64,000 nucleotides of DNA from NCBI RefSeq assembly GCF_001625575.1, contig NZ_AUXV01000030.1, positions 1 through 64,000 of the forward strand. Direction: 5' to 3'. Shown one piece after another: positions 48,094-57,619 of this stretch (its first letter is position 1; each line of letters begins with the position of its first letter). The stretch comes from Pseudoalteromonas luteoviolacea S2607 (GTDB taxonomy: Bacteria > Pseudomonadota > Gammaproteobacteria > Enterobacterales > Alteromonadaceae). A program made the position numbers and the translations under genes. The notes under the pieces were generated by a model. It worked only from the letters and a program-made list of their open reading frames with translations, ran no database searches and was not told the origin of the DNA.

Positions 48094-49360
48094 TACCATA
48101 GAAGGGTTTATCACCTTTTGGCTTTCCATCGCAGTCATCTTATTGCTGTTTATGCAGTCTTTGTTGCTATGGCAATTAAATTTATCAAAGGGAAAGATTG
48201 CTTTGGTTGCCGCTCTGGTTGCCCTACCTTGTTTCATGGCTGTCATCGCTTTTAGAAATAAAATCACTTCTAGCTTTAACCGTGCTTTGTTACATGTAGA
48301 TGCCGTCCGAATGGAAGATTATAAGCAATATGCTAAACCCACATTTCCTTTGGGGGTAGTGGGTAAATTTCATCAGCAGTTGCGAGAGTTCAGTGAAGAT
48401 CTCGCAAGTAAAAAACAGCGCTATGATCAGCATGCTTTTTTGGTTTATCGCCTAATTGATCAATTAGATACCCCTGTGTTGGTGTTTAACCACAAGAATC
48501 AATTAACCTATGCAAATGGCGCCTTTAATGAGCTTTATGATGGCCAATCCTGGCAAAGATACAAGTATGCTTCACCGCAACTGCTGGGTTTGATAGGAAG
48601 TGACACCGGCTGGGAGTTACAACAAGATGAACGGCAATGGCAGATCAGTCAAAGTAGCTTTATCGACGCCAATGTTACCCACCAATTATTGGTCTTCACC
48701 GATATAAAAGCTGCTATCCGTAGTAGCCAAATTAACGCCTGGAAGCAGATAATCAGCGTAATGGGGCATGAGATCCGTAACTCATTAACACCGGTTTCCA
48801 CCATAGCCGAAAACCTGGGAGAGCGGGCCAACTCTGAAAGAGATAAGCAGGCGTTGGCATTGATCTCTGATCGCTGCCTACATTTGCAGGATTTTATTAA
48901 TCGATACGCTTCGCTATCTAAGCAGAACAGCCTAAATTATCAGAGTATTTCTGCAAACCTTTTGGCTGAGAGGTTTCAGCAGCTTTTCCCCAATATCGGA
49001 CTTAAAACAACGGTAACAACCCAATGGGTTTGGGCAGATCAAGCTCTTTTAGAGCAAGTATTGATTAATTTGATTAAGAATGCGCATGAAGCTGACGCCG
49101 ATCTCATAACCTTAGGCATTGATAAAAAAGGAGACAAGACAGTATTGAGAGTCACAGATACTGGCCACGGGTTTACCAATATCGATAATTTATTCGTTCC
49201 CTTATTCACCACAAAGAACGATGGCCAAGGCATAGGGTTAAGTTTTTGCAGAAATATTATTGAACAACACCAAGGCAGTATTTCGCTTGTTAATAATGAA
49301 GTGCGCGGCGTGACCGTAACGATTGCACTGCCCTTGCAACCGGCAGTCTGCGTTGATTAG
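48074..49360 (+). CDS. Membrane sensor histidine kinase
   Basis: 428 residues. Two adjacent membrane helices (~11-34 and ~40-60) leave almost no periplasmic loop, so it probably senses within the membrane or cytoplasm. A PAS-like region (~122-215) follows, then the dimerisation helix with the phospho-acceptor H232 in MGHEIRNSLTP, and a HATPase domain with the N box LINLIKNAHEAD and G boxes DTGHGF and GQGIGLSF. It overlaps the response regulator by 20 bases, so they form one operon. NtrY-like architecture and genomic context suggest it reports envelope stress or the exported compound to the efflux operon. Confidence 0.93.
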   Translation: MKIFKSNTIEGFITFWLSIAVILLLFMQSLLLWQLNLSKGKIALVAALVALPCFMAVIAFRNKITSSFNRALLHVDAVRMEDYKQYAKPTFPLGVVGKFHQQLREFSEDLASKKQRYDQHAFLVYRLIDQLDTPVLVFNHKNQLTYANGAFNELYDGQSWQRYKYASPQLLGLIGSDTGWELQQDERQWQISQSSFIDANVTHQLLVFTDIKAAIRSSQINAWKQIISVMGHEIRNSLTPVSTIAENLGERANSERDKQALALISDRCLHLQDFINRYASLSKQNSLNYQSISANLLAERFQQLFPNIGLKTTVTTQWVWADQALLEQVLINLIKNAHEADADLITLGIDKKGDKTVLRVTDTGHGFTNIDNLFVPLFTTKNDGQGIGLSFCRNIIEQHQGSISLVNNEVRGVTVTIALPLQPAVCVD

Positions 49361-49776
49361 GTATACCTACAAAATGGCAAGCACTTTTCTCACCTATTTG
49401 CGATGGTTCCATTTCTAACGGGAAGGTGACAAAACCCTTATCGGATACAGATTTATCCGTGTAACCTAATGATTACCATAACTATATTTAACACTACTTC
49501 TTATTGAGATATCGCGGTTGTGATCGTATTAAAAGTAAAGTGAATGACAAAATCTACATATTACTTATGCTATTGCAGTGTCTTTTTAAACAACCATCTG
49601 TTTTGTATGTGAAAAAACATAATTAAGAGTTTGGAAACCAAAATTGTATTTTTAATACATTTTTTTATCTCTATTTCAATATCAATGATCCTATAATAAA
49701 TATCATGTTGATAATTTCATAACAGCTAAGCTAAGATGCAGTTTATCCAATAATAAAAAACACAAGGATATGGTCT
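49361..49776. other. Intergenic region after the kinase
   Basis: About 415 bases, AT-rich, no credible gene. A short CGGATA/TATCCG inverted repeat (49442-49459) has no T-run after it, so I do not call it a terminator. Confidence 0.45.
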
Positions 49777-49950
49777 ATGAAATATGAACAGGTCAATGAT
49801 ATTGAAAATTTACAGTTGATATTGTGGGCGTTTGAGAAAGGCTACGGCTTGGGGCGTGCGGATGTAACAGATGGGATCTACATCGAGCGAGACAAGGTCC
49901 TAAACCACTTTAAGACAGAACTTCAAGGTATAATTGTTGAGTCAAGCTGA
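49777..49950 (+). CDS. Small hypothetical protein (57 aa)
   Basis: A 57-residue reading frame starting MKYEQVNDIENLQL and ending GIIVESS. AAGGA lies about seven bases before the ATG and the composition looks protein-like (charged, amphipathic, no membrane segment). No family recognised. It stands alone between the kinase and the efflux operon, which read in opposite directions. It is not an MbtH protein. Confidence 0.4.
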   Translation: MKYEQVNDIENLQLILWAFEKGYGLGRADVTDGIYIERDKVLNHFKTELQGIIVESS

Positions 49951-50223
49951 ATACTTAGTAGAGAGACTGCAACGATTCTCATGTACTAATACTATCCATC
50001 ATAGCCTTAGAGGACGAGGAGTGATATACCGACTAAACAAAGAAAACCGTTTAACAGTGCATGAAAATGTGGAGCTTACCGTAACTAGGTTGCTGTGTAC
50101 CCTAAAAGACAACCTGTTTCAATATCTCCACTCCTTTTAAACTACCCTAACATCTACAAGCAACTCCAGATAAAAATACATAGTGATCCAAATCAAGCTA
50201 CGTATTTCACCAGATAGACATTA

Positions 50224-50955
50224 CTAGTTAACTGCGGCTTCTTCTTGGGCTTTGCTCGATTGTTTCGAAGGTGGCACGGTTAAAATTTCACCATCTAATA
50301 ACCTCAACTGCGTCGTTGCCCTATCCGCATAGCGAGACTCATGTGTCACCATACAAATGGTTGTACCATTTTGATTCAACTTATCCAACATATCCATAAT
50401 TTGGTCACCAGTATTTGAGTCTAGGTTACCCGTCGCCTCATCAACTAGCAGAATTGCCGGCTCAGATACCAGCGCGCGAGCAATTGCGATTCTCTGCTGC
50501 TGTCCACCCGATAATTGATTCGGTTTATGCTGACTACGGTGTGTCATACTTACCATTTCAAGGCACTTATTCACACGCCTTTCTATTTCAGATGCACTCA
50601 CATCTTCTTTATTGTAACGCAATGGCAATGCCACGTTGTCAAATACAGAAATCTCATCAATCAGGTTAAATGACTGGAAAATAAAACCGATCTTACTATT
50701 TCTCACCTCAGCAGCTTCATCTAAAGAGAGGTTCGCAACATCTACACCTTCAATTATATATTCCCCACTACTAGGCATATCTAGCAATCCCATAAGGGAC
50801 AATAGTGTTGATTTACCACAACCAGATGGGCCAGATATTGAAACATAGTCTCCGCTCGAAATGGTTAAGTTCACGTTTTTTAACGCATGGGTTTCCATAT
50901 CTTCAGTTTCAAAAACTTTAGTGATGTTTTTCATTTGAATTTTAATTTTGCTCAT
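50224..50955 (-). CDS. LolD/MacB-type ABC transporter ATPase
   Basis: 243 residues. Walker A is SGPSGCGKST, the signature is LSGGQQQRIAIARAL, and Walker B is ILLVDEATGNLD, typical of the MacB/LolD ATPases that energise FtsX-like permeases. It is the last gene of the efflux operon: permease (52298-54745), membrane fusion protein (50989-52245), ATPase. As a separate subunit it corresponds to the ATPase half of MacB. The 33-base gap to the fusion-protein gene suggests co-transcription. Confidence 0.95.
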   Translation of the reverse strand: MSKIKIQMKNITKVFETEDMETHALKNVNLTISSGDYVSISGPSGCGKSTLLSLMGLLDMPSSGEYIIEGVDVANLSLDEAAEVRNSKIGFIFQSFNLIDEISVFDNVALPLRYNKEDVSASEIERRVNKCLEMVSMTHRSQHKPNQLSGGQQQRIAIARALVSEPAILLVDEATGNLDSNTGDQIMDMLDKLNQNGTTICMVTHESRYADRATTQLRLLDGEILTVPPSKQSSKAQEEAAVN

Positions 50956-50988
50956 GTCAGTATTCCTGCTGCTAATTTGTTATGTAAT

Positions 50989-52245
50989 TTAAGATTTAAT
51001 TATCAGTTCTGATGAAGTCGTTTTAAGATTGGATAAATCTGAAATGATAAAGGCATCGTTTGGTTCAGCGCCTGAAATAATTTCAATGTAACGGCCAGCT
51101 TGTTGCCCCAACTTCAACGTACGTAAATGCGCAGCCGATGAATCGGGCTCTAAGCGGTACAACGTTATTTCACTATAAGGCTTTACATTCGCTGGTCGTT
51201 TAATGTAGTAAACCTTTTGCAATGTATCTGCGATGATGCTTGCGTCCACATTTAATTGAGGTCGAGCACTGGCTGGTAAAGCCTTTGGTAAAGCAATTTC
51301 AACTTCGACTGTGTTGTCCTGAACTATCGGATCAATTCGAGTTACCTTACCCGAAATTTTGTCTCGGCGAGTGTTTATTATGGCACGTTGGCCCACACTA
51401 ACCTGTTGAACTTGGCTTTGTGGTACACGTATTAATGCTATTAAATCCGTAACACTGCCAATCAGCGCAATCTCTTGACCCGGCGCGAGACTCTGCCCCA
51501 ACTCCACAGACAGTCGTTGTAAAACTCCAGAAAACCCAGCTTTGACTTCTAGGCTGTCTAATCGCGCTTGGCTAATATTTAATTGGCCTTGCTGCTGCTT
51601 TAAACGCTCTTGCTGAATGTTCACAGATTCATTGTGCACCAACTTTAATTGCGCTATTCGTTGCTTAAGTATGTCAATACGTTTTGACAGCTGCTCTTCT
51701 TCTAATAACGACTCTTTGTAGGTCAATTGCGAAACAATCCCTTTTTCAATCAACTTCTCCTCGGCTTCACGGTTAAGCACTGCTGATTCATAGCGTGCAG
51801 TCATTTCCGCTAGGTTAGCCGTTTCATTTAGGATCTCACGCTGATTATTCAGCTTTAGTTGGCGTAAATTCGCCTTGATCTGAACTAGCTCTTGTTCCGC
51901 ACTTTCAACTTCTTGGACAAGCTCAGGGTTATCTAATCGAACAATCACACTCTCCGCTGTCACATTAGCCCCTGGTTTCAGTACGATTTCCTTAACAGTT
52001 GCGCGCGTTAAGGTTGTTAAAAGTTGCTGCTTATTTGAGTTTAAAACACCAAACCCCTCAGTGATGACTTCCAAGTCCCCCTGTTCAACTCGCTCGACCA
52101 ATATGTCGTTACGGAAAACGGATACCGAAGATGCTTTTTGCCACGACCAAATAATCAAAGTGATTACCAGAGCTGCCAAAATGGCAGCTACACGGTACTT
52201 ACTTTTCAACATTTTGTCATGTGATTTACTTTTAACCACATCCAC
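50989..52245 (-). CDS. HlyD/MacA-type membrane fusion protein
   Basis: 418 residues. It starts at GTG 52245 with AGGAG seven bases upstream. One N-terminal membrane helix (~17-36) precedes a periplasmic body with a long coiled-coil hairpin (~110-215, Gln/Leu/Glu-rich), split lipoyl and beta-barrel regions, and a membrane-proximal C-terminus. It would bridge the MacB-like permease to an outer-membrane TolC-type channel, which is not encoded in the window. It belongs to the efflux operon with the permease upstream (52-base gap) and the ATPase downstream. Confidence 0.92.
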   Translation of the reverse strand: MDVVKSKSHDKMLKSKYRVAAILAALVITLIIWSWQKASSVSVFRNDILVERVEQGDLEVITEGFGVLNSNKQQLLTTLTRATVKEIVLKPGANVTAESVIVRLDNPELVQEVESAEQELVQIKANLRQLKLNNQREILNETANLAEMTARYESAVLNREAEEKLIEKGIVSQLTYKESLLEEEQLSKRIDILKQRIAQLKLVHNESVNIQQERLKQQQGQLNISQARLDSLEVKAGFSGVLQRLSVELGQSLAPGQEIALIGSVTDLIALIRVPQSQVQQVSVGQRAIINTRRDKISGKVTRIDPIVQDNTVEVEIALPKALPASARPQLNVDASIIADTLQKVYYIKRPANVKPYSEITLYRLEPDSSAAHLRTLKLGQQAGRYIEIISGAEPNDAFIISDLSNLKTTSSELIIKS

Positions 52246-52297
52246 AATAAAACTCCTCTCTCTGCTTTAAAAATAAGTATCTGGATATACCGATAGA

Positions 52298-54745
52298 TTA
52301 ATCACTATTTCTTAGAGAACGAATTGGTGAAGAGTTTATAATTGGTCTCACAGGCCAGTAACATGCAAATAAAACCATAACACTGATCAGGGCAAGCGTA
52401 ACGAAGAACACAGGGATAAGTTGCGAGTTAATATAATCATTCAGAGCCTCAGAGTAGCCAATAAACAACCCTAATAGCGCGATGATACTGATAACAAAGC
52501 CGATACCAACGGAGATCGCATTATCTTTAACAATCAGGCGAACCACGTCAAAACGCTTCGCACCAATTGCTAAACGTGTACCCAATTCAAATCGGCGCAT
52601 TTGTGTCGCATAACTGAGAATACCGTACAGACCAATAGCAGCAAGGAAGAAGGTCAGCAATGCCAATACAGCACTGGTAATTGCGGTTGTATATTGAGTA
52701 AACAACAACTCATCACTTTGATCATTCAACGTTTCTAACTTAGATACAAAAAACTGTCGGCTCACTTCTTGAGCGATAGATACCGTCAAATCACGATCTA
52801 ACGTTTGATTTGGCTTTAACTTAATGACAAATTGAGTATCGTTGGCTTCAGCAATTAAATACGCTTTCATCGGTACTTCTTTTTCTGTTGGCTTTTTAAC
52901 GCCTTGCACAATGCCGATGATTGTATACGGATTACTCGCTACGAGCATTGTAGTACCAATGACACTCCCTTCTTCGATACCGCCATGGGTTACTAAACTT
53001 TCAGCATATACGTCATTGACTATCATTAAGTTATTCTGATCATTGACATCTGCTTCACTAAAAGAATCCCCTTCGAGTAACGGCTGACCAAGCACTTGGA
53101 AATATTTCTCATCAACAAACCGAGTTGGTAAGCTTGAACGCTCTTGGGTCGCCTCAGGTCCCTGAATTATTGCAATTCCCGTATCCAACGGTGCCGTACC
53201 ACGTGTCACATCTTCTACTTGAGGGAGTGCAATTAACTTATTTTGCAGCTCACGTAATAATTGTTTGGTCTCTTCTTCAGATAAGCTATCTGCAGAGTTT
53301 ATTTCTAAAGTCAGAGCCGAAAGATTATCAGTCTCAAAGCCTATAGGCTGATTGATTATCTTCAGTGAATCTTTTAACAAGCCAATATTTACAAATACTA
53401 GGATGGTAACAATCGATACTTGCGAGATAATTAACCATCGTCTAACGGTGGGTGACACCTGAATGCCAGTCCCTTTACCACTAGATTGTAAAGTTGAGTT
53501 CAAAGCACGGTAATTAATCATACTTGCGCTGATGCGCGCAAAAGTAAAGCCCAGTAGTAATGTAATAAACAAAGCTGCGCCCAATGTCACACCATTAATT
53601 GCAAGCTCTTCGACACGCGGCAGTCGCAAGGCGAGATACTGTTGTAAGATCCAAAATCCGACGGTCGAAATAATCAATGCAACAGCCATTGACATAGATA
53701 CCACTAAACCTGATTGTGCGAAAAGCGTTCTAAATATATGGCGCTTATTTGCCCCTACAGCTGCTTGAATGGCCAGCTCTCTTTGCTGATCAGCTGTGCG
53801 CGACATAAATAGGTTAGTAATGTTTGTACACGCGATCAGAATTAGTCCAACTACACCTGCAAGCAATAGTAGAACTGTATTTTGACTATCACCCAACACG
53901 GTCTCTTTAAATGGCTGCAACTCCATACGAATTGTCCAGTTTTCAAAGCCATCAAAAGTGTGAACATTCTCTCTCCAAAGCAGGTTAAGTGGCGTTGTTA
54001 ATGTCTCTTCAACTTGCGGAATGCTGAGTGTAGAGTCAAGTTTTCCAATAAACCGTTGATCAAAGCTAAAGTTACCATAACCTTCTCTACTTCTGGGGTT
54101 CATACCGTATGCATTAAAGTCCCAAGGTAAAAAGATGTCTGTTTTTACACCACTACCATTTAATTCAGGCTCAATGAAAGAGTCAGCCACAACACCAACA
54201 ATACGAAAGTTCGTGCCACCCAGTGTCAGTGTTTGCTCTAAAATTGAGCTGTCACCACCAAAGTCATTCTGCCAACTGTGATAACTCAGAATAGCAACAG
54301 GGTTATGAGTATCTTTATTTTCTGTTTCTTCAAAAGTACGCCCCATAGCCATATTTATATCTAACAGCTCAAACCAACCTGGGGTGACAAAGGTGCTTTT
54401 AACTGTCGGCTGTGAAGGTAAGGAGCTCACCACCCCACTCTCATAGCGCACCAAAGCAGACTGGGAAAACACCGTTTGATCATCAAACAGTTTAATTAAG
54501 ATTGGATACTCAAATGCGGCCCCTAATCGTCCTCTCTCAGAATCAATAACCGCAGAGTTTACTTGATATAAATCCTCTTGTTCGGGGTAAGGTAAAGGTT
54601 TGAGAATCATGACATAAGCCAAAGTCAGAATGCACAATAAGGCTCCTAGGGTAATACCTAAAGTTGTGACAATGGTCACAAGAAAGCCTTTTTTGACACA
54701 TAAACCTGCCCAGGCCTGTTTAAGTTGATAACTGATTTGGTTCAT
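52298..54745 (-). CDS. FtsX/MacB-like ABC permease, duplicated
   Basis: 815 residues. One membrane helix near the N-terminus (~20-47) is followed by a large periplasmic MacB_PCD-type domain (~60-270), then three helices (~285-430). A second set repeats this plan (helix ~440-465, periplasmic part, three C-terminal helices from ~690). The length fits two fused FtsX units, so one polypeptide could replace the usual homodimer. MacB-like transporters do not carry substrates across the inner membrane; they drive periplasmic cargo out through a TolC-type channel. First gene of the efflux operon, with a candidate sigma54 promoter about 60 bases upstream. Confidence 0.92.
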   Translation of the reverse strand: MNQISYQLKQAWAGLCVKKGFLVTIVTTLGITLGALLCILTLAYVMILKPLPYPEQEDLYQVNSAVIDSERGRLGAAFEYPILIKLFDDQTVFSQSALVRYESGVVSSLPSQPTVKSTFVTPGWFELLDINMAMGRTFEETENKDTHNPVAILSYHSWQNDFGGDSSILEQTLTLGGTNFRIVGVVADSFIEPELNGSGVKTDIFLPWDFNAYGMNPRSREGYGNFSFDQRFIGKLDSTLSIPQVEETLTTPLNLLWRENVHTFDGFENWTIRMELQPFKETVLGDSQNTVLLLLAGVVGLILIACTNITNLFMSRTADQQRELAIQAAVGANKRHIFRTLFAQSGLVVSMSMAVALIISTVGFWILQQYLALRLPRVEELAINGVTLGAALFITLLLGFTFARISASMINYRALNSTLQSSGKGTGIQVSPTVRRWLIISQVSIVTILVFVNIGLLKDSLKIINQPIGFETDNLSALTLEINSADSLSEEETKQLLRELQNKLIALPQVEDVTRGTAPLDTGIAIIQGPEATQERSSLPTRFVDEKYFQVLGQPLLEGDSFSEADVNDQNNLMIVNDVYAESLVTHGGIEEGSVIGTTMLVASNPYTIIGIVQGVKKPTEKEVPMKAYLIAEANDTQFVIKLKPNQTLDRDLTVSIAQEVSRQFFVSKLETLNDQSDELLFTQYTTAITSAVLALLTFFLAAIGLYGILSYATQMRRFELGTRLAIGAKRFDVVRLIVKDNAISVGIGFVISIIALLGLFIGYSEALNDYINSQLIPVFFVTLALISVMVLFACYWPVRPIINSSPIRSLRNSD

Positions 54746-54805
54746 ACTATTTTCCTGTTGCTGCGTTGTCGCTTAGTCGAGTCCTACCATCAATTTACGG
54801 TTATT

Positions 54806-54823
54806 AAGCCAGTATCATACCAA
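54806..54823 (-). promoter_or_regulatory. Candidate sigma54 promoter of the efflux operon
   Basis: On the minus strand TTGGTATGATACTGGC gives GG and GC with the required ten-base spacing, about 60 bases upstream of the permease ATG. The adjacent NtrC-type regulator makes a sigma54 promoter here credible. Confidence 0.5.
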
Positions 54824-55170
54824 CTTTAAATAATCGAATAATACTGCTTTCATGCTCCGTGATTAGGGTAAGAAATTACTTTGGACAAAACTAGTTAACC
54901 TATTGTTTTTATTTTATTTTAATTATTTTTAATTAATGTGTAATTACGTGTGAGTTGCACTCAAGGCTATTTTTCCACACACCCATAACTCATCCGTCAA
55001 ATCGCAACATAGCGATAAAGAACCGATATCGGAATATCACCGTCCGTTATCGGAATTTGTCGTTTCGAGCGCTTAACTGACAAACCACGCAGCGTATCGC
55101 AGTGATGTTTTTCGGATGGTTCATTCTCCCCATCACTTCACGGTGTATTCTGGCACTGCTTAAATGATTA

Positions 55171-55204
55171 AACCATCAAGCAAGTTACCAACTGCTTGAT
55201 GGTT
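55171..55204 (-). terminator. Terminator of the right NRPS/tailoring operon
   Basis: A 12-base perfect stem (AACCATCAAGCA/TGCTTGATGGTT) with a ten-base loop, 21 bases past the stop of the cupin-like gene. On the minus strand it is followed by a moderately T-rich stretch. Confidence 0.65.
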
Positions 55205-55225
55205 CTTGACTGCTATTAGCTACCA

Positions 55226-56245
55226 TTAGCCTGCAATAAGGAGCTGTTCAACTTTTTGTGATAGCTCAGGCCTCCAATCCCAGAAGCTGCTTTTGTCGTT
55301 CGGTAAAGGTTTAAGCAGGCGCGCCTCAAGCCCTTTTGCAGCCATTAGAATGGGCACCAAATCTTGCATGCTGATCCCTTCTTGTTGTTCAATCATCTGA
55401 TTGACAAGCCCAGACAGTGTCGCCGCCGCAGAGTACCGACGCATCAACGCATTCCCAGGTAGTTCGTCAAGGGAACTGGAAATTGCAAGAGTAAACTTAT
55501 CTAGATTTTTGATATCATGTAGCCAAAAGTTCGGCCAGTATAATGCCTCCCCCTCTTCTAAAACGGCTTCATACAAACGAAGTTCGCGCAACTCTGGATG
55601 CTTTTCTGGATCTAAGTTACGAATGTCTACAGTAGAGTAATTCGGTCTCCCCTGGAAATCATACATAGAATTCAGGTTCAATAGGTGCGCTTGATCCGGC
55701 GCAACTAACAGACAATGCTTACGGCCTTTAACCTGCGTCAGAGATTTAGCTTCACCAGCATAGTCGTAATGCATAGGTGTTGCGTTGCTTTCCGAGCCTA
55801 AAATTATTTGTGCATTGATAAGCTCAGATTGGCGCAAAAAAGCCGGCGCTTCATAATCTTCAGCTAGAATACTGATTTCTTCATTAAACTTCTCTTTGAA
55901 CTTTTCATTAGTCCAAAAGTTTCCACTTTCAGATACATTGAACCAATACCAGTTTGCACCAATGTCTTTATCTCTGAACTTCTGAGAGAACTCTCTAAAA
56001 GACATCTGTTTAGGACGAGCATCTTGATGTTTATTGGATTCCTCGCTGTACTCACTGACTTTTATTGTCGCGTCACCAATCTTCTCTTCAAGGTATTCCA
56101 GAGACCAGTTTTTAAAACCGGGATTACGGCTCGTATCAGCCTTAGCAATAACGGGCTTATTAAAGCGATATCGCTCCAAAAAGTCGATTCGACTTAATTC
56201 AACACGCTCTATTGGTTCAATATTTAATTCTCTCCATTTTTCCAT
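55226..56245 (-). CDS. JmjC/cupin_8-type Fe(II)/2-oxoglutarate hydroxylase
   Basis: 339 residues. The iron site is H159-x-D161 in TPMHYDYAGE and a distal H243 in WLHDIKN, the pattern of cupin_8/JmjC-like oxygenases related to factor-inhibiting HIF. Such enzymes hydroxylate amino acid or peptide side chains. It is the last gene of an operon with an NRPS, a second hydroxylase and a glycosyltransferase-like gene, and is followed by a terminator, so it probably tailors the peptide. The C-terminal ~90 residues are helical, as in dimerising JmjC proteins. Confidence 0.85.
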   Translation of the reverse strand: MEKWRELNIEPIERVELSRIDFLERYRFNKPVIAKADTSRNPGFKNWSLEYLEEKIGDATIKVSEYSEESNKHQDARPKQMSFREFSQKFRDKDIGANWYWFNVSESGNFWTNEKFKEKFNEEISILAEDYEAPAFLRQSELINAQIILGSESNATPMHYDYAGEAKSLTQVKGRKHCLLVAPDQAHLLNLNSMYDFQGRPNYSTVDIRNLDPEKHPELRELRLYEAVLEEGEALYWPNFWLHDIKNLDKFTLAISSSLDELPGNALMRRYSAAATLSGLVNQMIEQQEGISMQDLVPILMAAKGLEARLLKPLPNDKSSFWDWRPELSQKVEQLLIAG

Positions 56246-56331
56246 TGGGTATCCTTTGTTTTCACTTATAGTTATTATGATGTGTTAGTGTTCAGTCCTG
56301 AATGTTGGGCTATTAGTCGCGAGTTCTTTGT

Positions 56332-57468
56332 TTAATTCCGAAAGAACCACCATGCGAGCTTCGTTCTCATTCCGACAATTAGTAAGATATTTTGCCACCA
56401 ATTTAAATTTAACTTCTTAGAGTAAGAGCTGATTTCCAACAAGAACTTCTTGTAGCGCTCAGAGGATACCTCAAACAAGTTTCGGTGTTTTTGAAAAACG
56501 CCCCAATCGATACGAACATCCCCTGGGAAAAACCGAGTCTCATTGACGGAAGCAGTCCCCTTTTTGTATTCAAACAAGCGCGTTGCTTGGTCATTTGAAA
56601 AGTGATTTAAATGGACTGCGAATACGCCTTCTTTACTGAAGTCATAATGTAGCTTTGAAGCTGGTAAAGTTTTCCAATCATGCCCATCAGCAATCGGTGT
56701 ATTGTCCAATTTATCCTGAAAATTTGAAAGTGTGACATGGAACAGCCGACACGGCTCATTTGCTGATAAGCTCCATTCTTTTCTGGCCCTCTCTTCTATT
56801 TGTTGCTCCGTACCTTGCGCGTACCAAATATCTCCATGGTGATGTGGCAGTGAATACACGGTTAGCTTATGTGCAGCAACCTTACATAGCATAGACAACC
56901 CTGTTGACTTGAAATAATTGGTCCGATGCCAAGGTGCAACAGTGCCGAAAGGGTGCTTGGTTGATGAGAAAAGGTCCCATTGGTAAGTCGACTTTATGCC
57001 AAAGAATTTGAGTGACGGCACTGCGTCTCCAAGCCCATAAACATGCGTTTGAAGTCTTTCTATATAATCTACAGTAATGATATCGTCATCATCTAAATTC
57101 GTCGTCAAGGCTAAGTCTACGTCACTTGGCAGGTATTTCTCCAACCATTCGAGACACCCCAAATCCTCTCGGGCAAACTCATGTAAATATGTCCTTTCTC
57201 GCTGAGCAATCAGGGCCTCTAACCTATCTCGATACTTTTTAGGCAGATCAGGGTCTATGATCAACACCCAATCAAAGTCTTGGTTAGACTGTGCCAAGAC
57301 ATTGGGTAAACATGCACATTCAAACAGTGCAAATCGAAACTCAAGCGCATCTGGATTGAGAGGATCTTGCCGTAAAAACACATCCGCGGTCTGTTTAGCA
57401 TGGTCCTCAGGGTTCTGCCTGTACGAAAACCTCGTCAACAGGATATGACCAAGGGTCATGGATTTCAT
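56332..57468 (-). CDS. Rhamnosyltransferase-like protein (putative glycosyltransferase)
   Basis: 378 residues. It resembles the putative rhamnosyltransferase family (Rhamno_transf): an early HILLTRFSYR stretch, FDWVLIIDPDLP, and the acidic motif TTNLDDDDII (DxDD), which would hold the nucleotide sugar through a metal. The fold is GT-A-like. No signal peptide. AGAGG seven bases before ATG 57468 supports the start. Between the hydroxylase and the cupin gene, it probably glycosylates the peptide, perhaps on a hydroxyl made by a neighbour. No nucleotide-sugar synthesis genes are in the window, so the sugar is unknown. Confidence 0.75.
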   Translation of the reverse strand: MKSMTLGHILLTRFSYRQNPEDHAKQTADVFLRQDPLNPDALEFRFALFECACLPNVLAQSNQDFDWVLIIDPDLPKKYRDRLEALIAQRERTYLHEFAREDLGCLEWLEKYLPSDVDLALTTNLDDDDIITVDYIERLQTHVYGLGDAVPSLKFFGIKSTYQWDLFSSTKHPFGTVAPWHRTNYFKSTGLSMLCKVAAHKLTVYSLPHHHGDIWYAQGTEQQIEERARKEWSLSANEPCRLFHVTLSNFQDKLDNTPIADGHDWKTLPASKLHYDFSKEGVFAVHLNHFSNDQATRLFEYKKGTASVNETRFFPGDVRIDWGVFQKHRNLFEVSSERYKKFLLEISSYSKKLNLNWWQNILLIVGMRTKLAWWFFRN

Positions 57469-57619
57469 TTAAATACCTCTTTTTTATTTTTTAAATTATT
57501 CAAAAGCAATTAAATAGGCCTAACTTTTCAGCACTGCCATCTCACAAGTTGCCAATGATGTTAAACAAGCAAAGGCCAAATACCGCAAAGTTCTCTTTCA
57601 TTTATTCAGGGCATTCAAC

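Larger units (their letters stand above)
54746..55225. other. Intergenic region between the efflux operon and the tailoring operon
   Basis: 480 bases without a credible gene. It holds the candidate sigma54 promoter of the efflux operon near its left end and the terminator of the NRPS/tailoring operon near its right end. Confidence 0.6.

Noticed and set aside
49934..50140. 68-codon frame after the small hypothetical gene
   Set aside because: Starts at TTG without a ribosome site, overlaps the previous stop and has no recognisable features.
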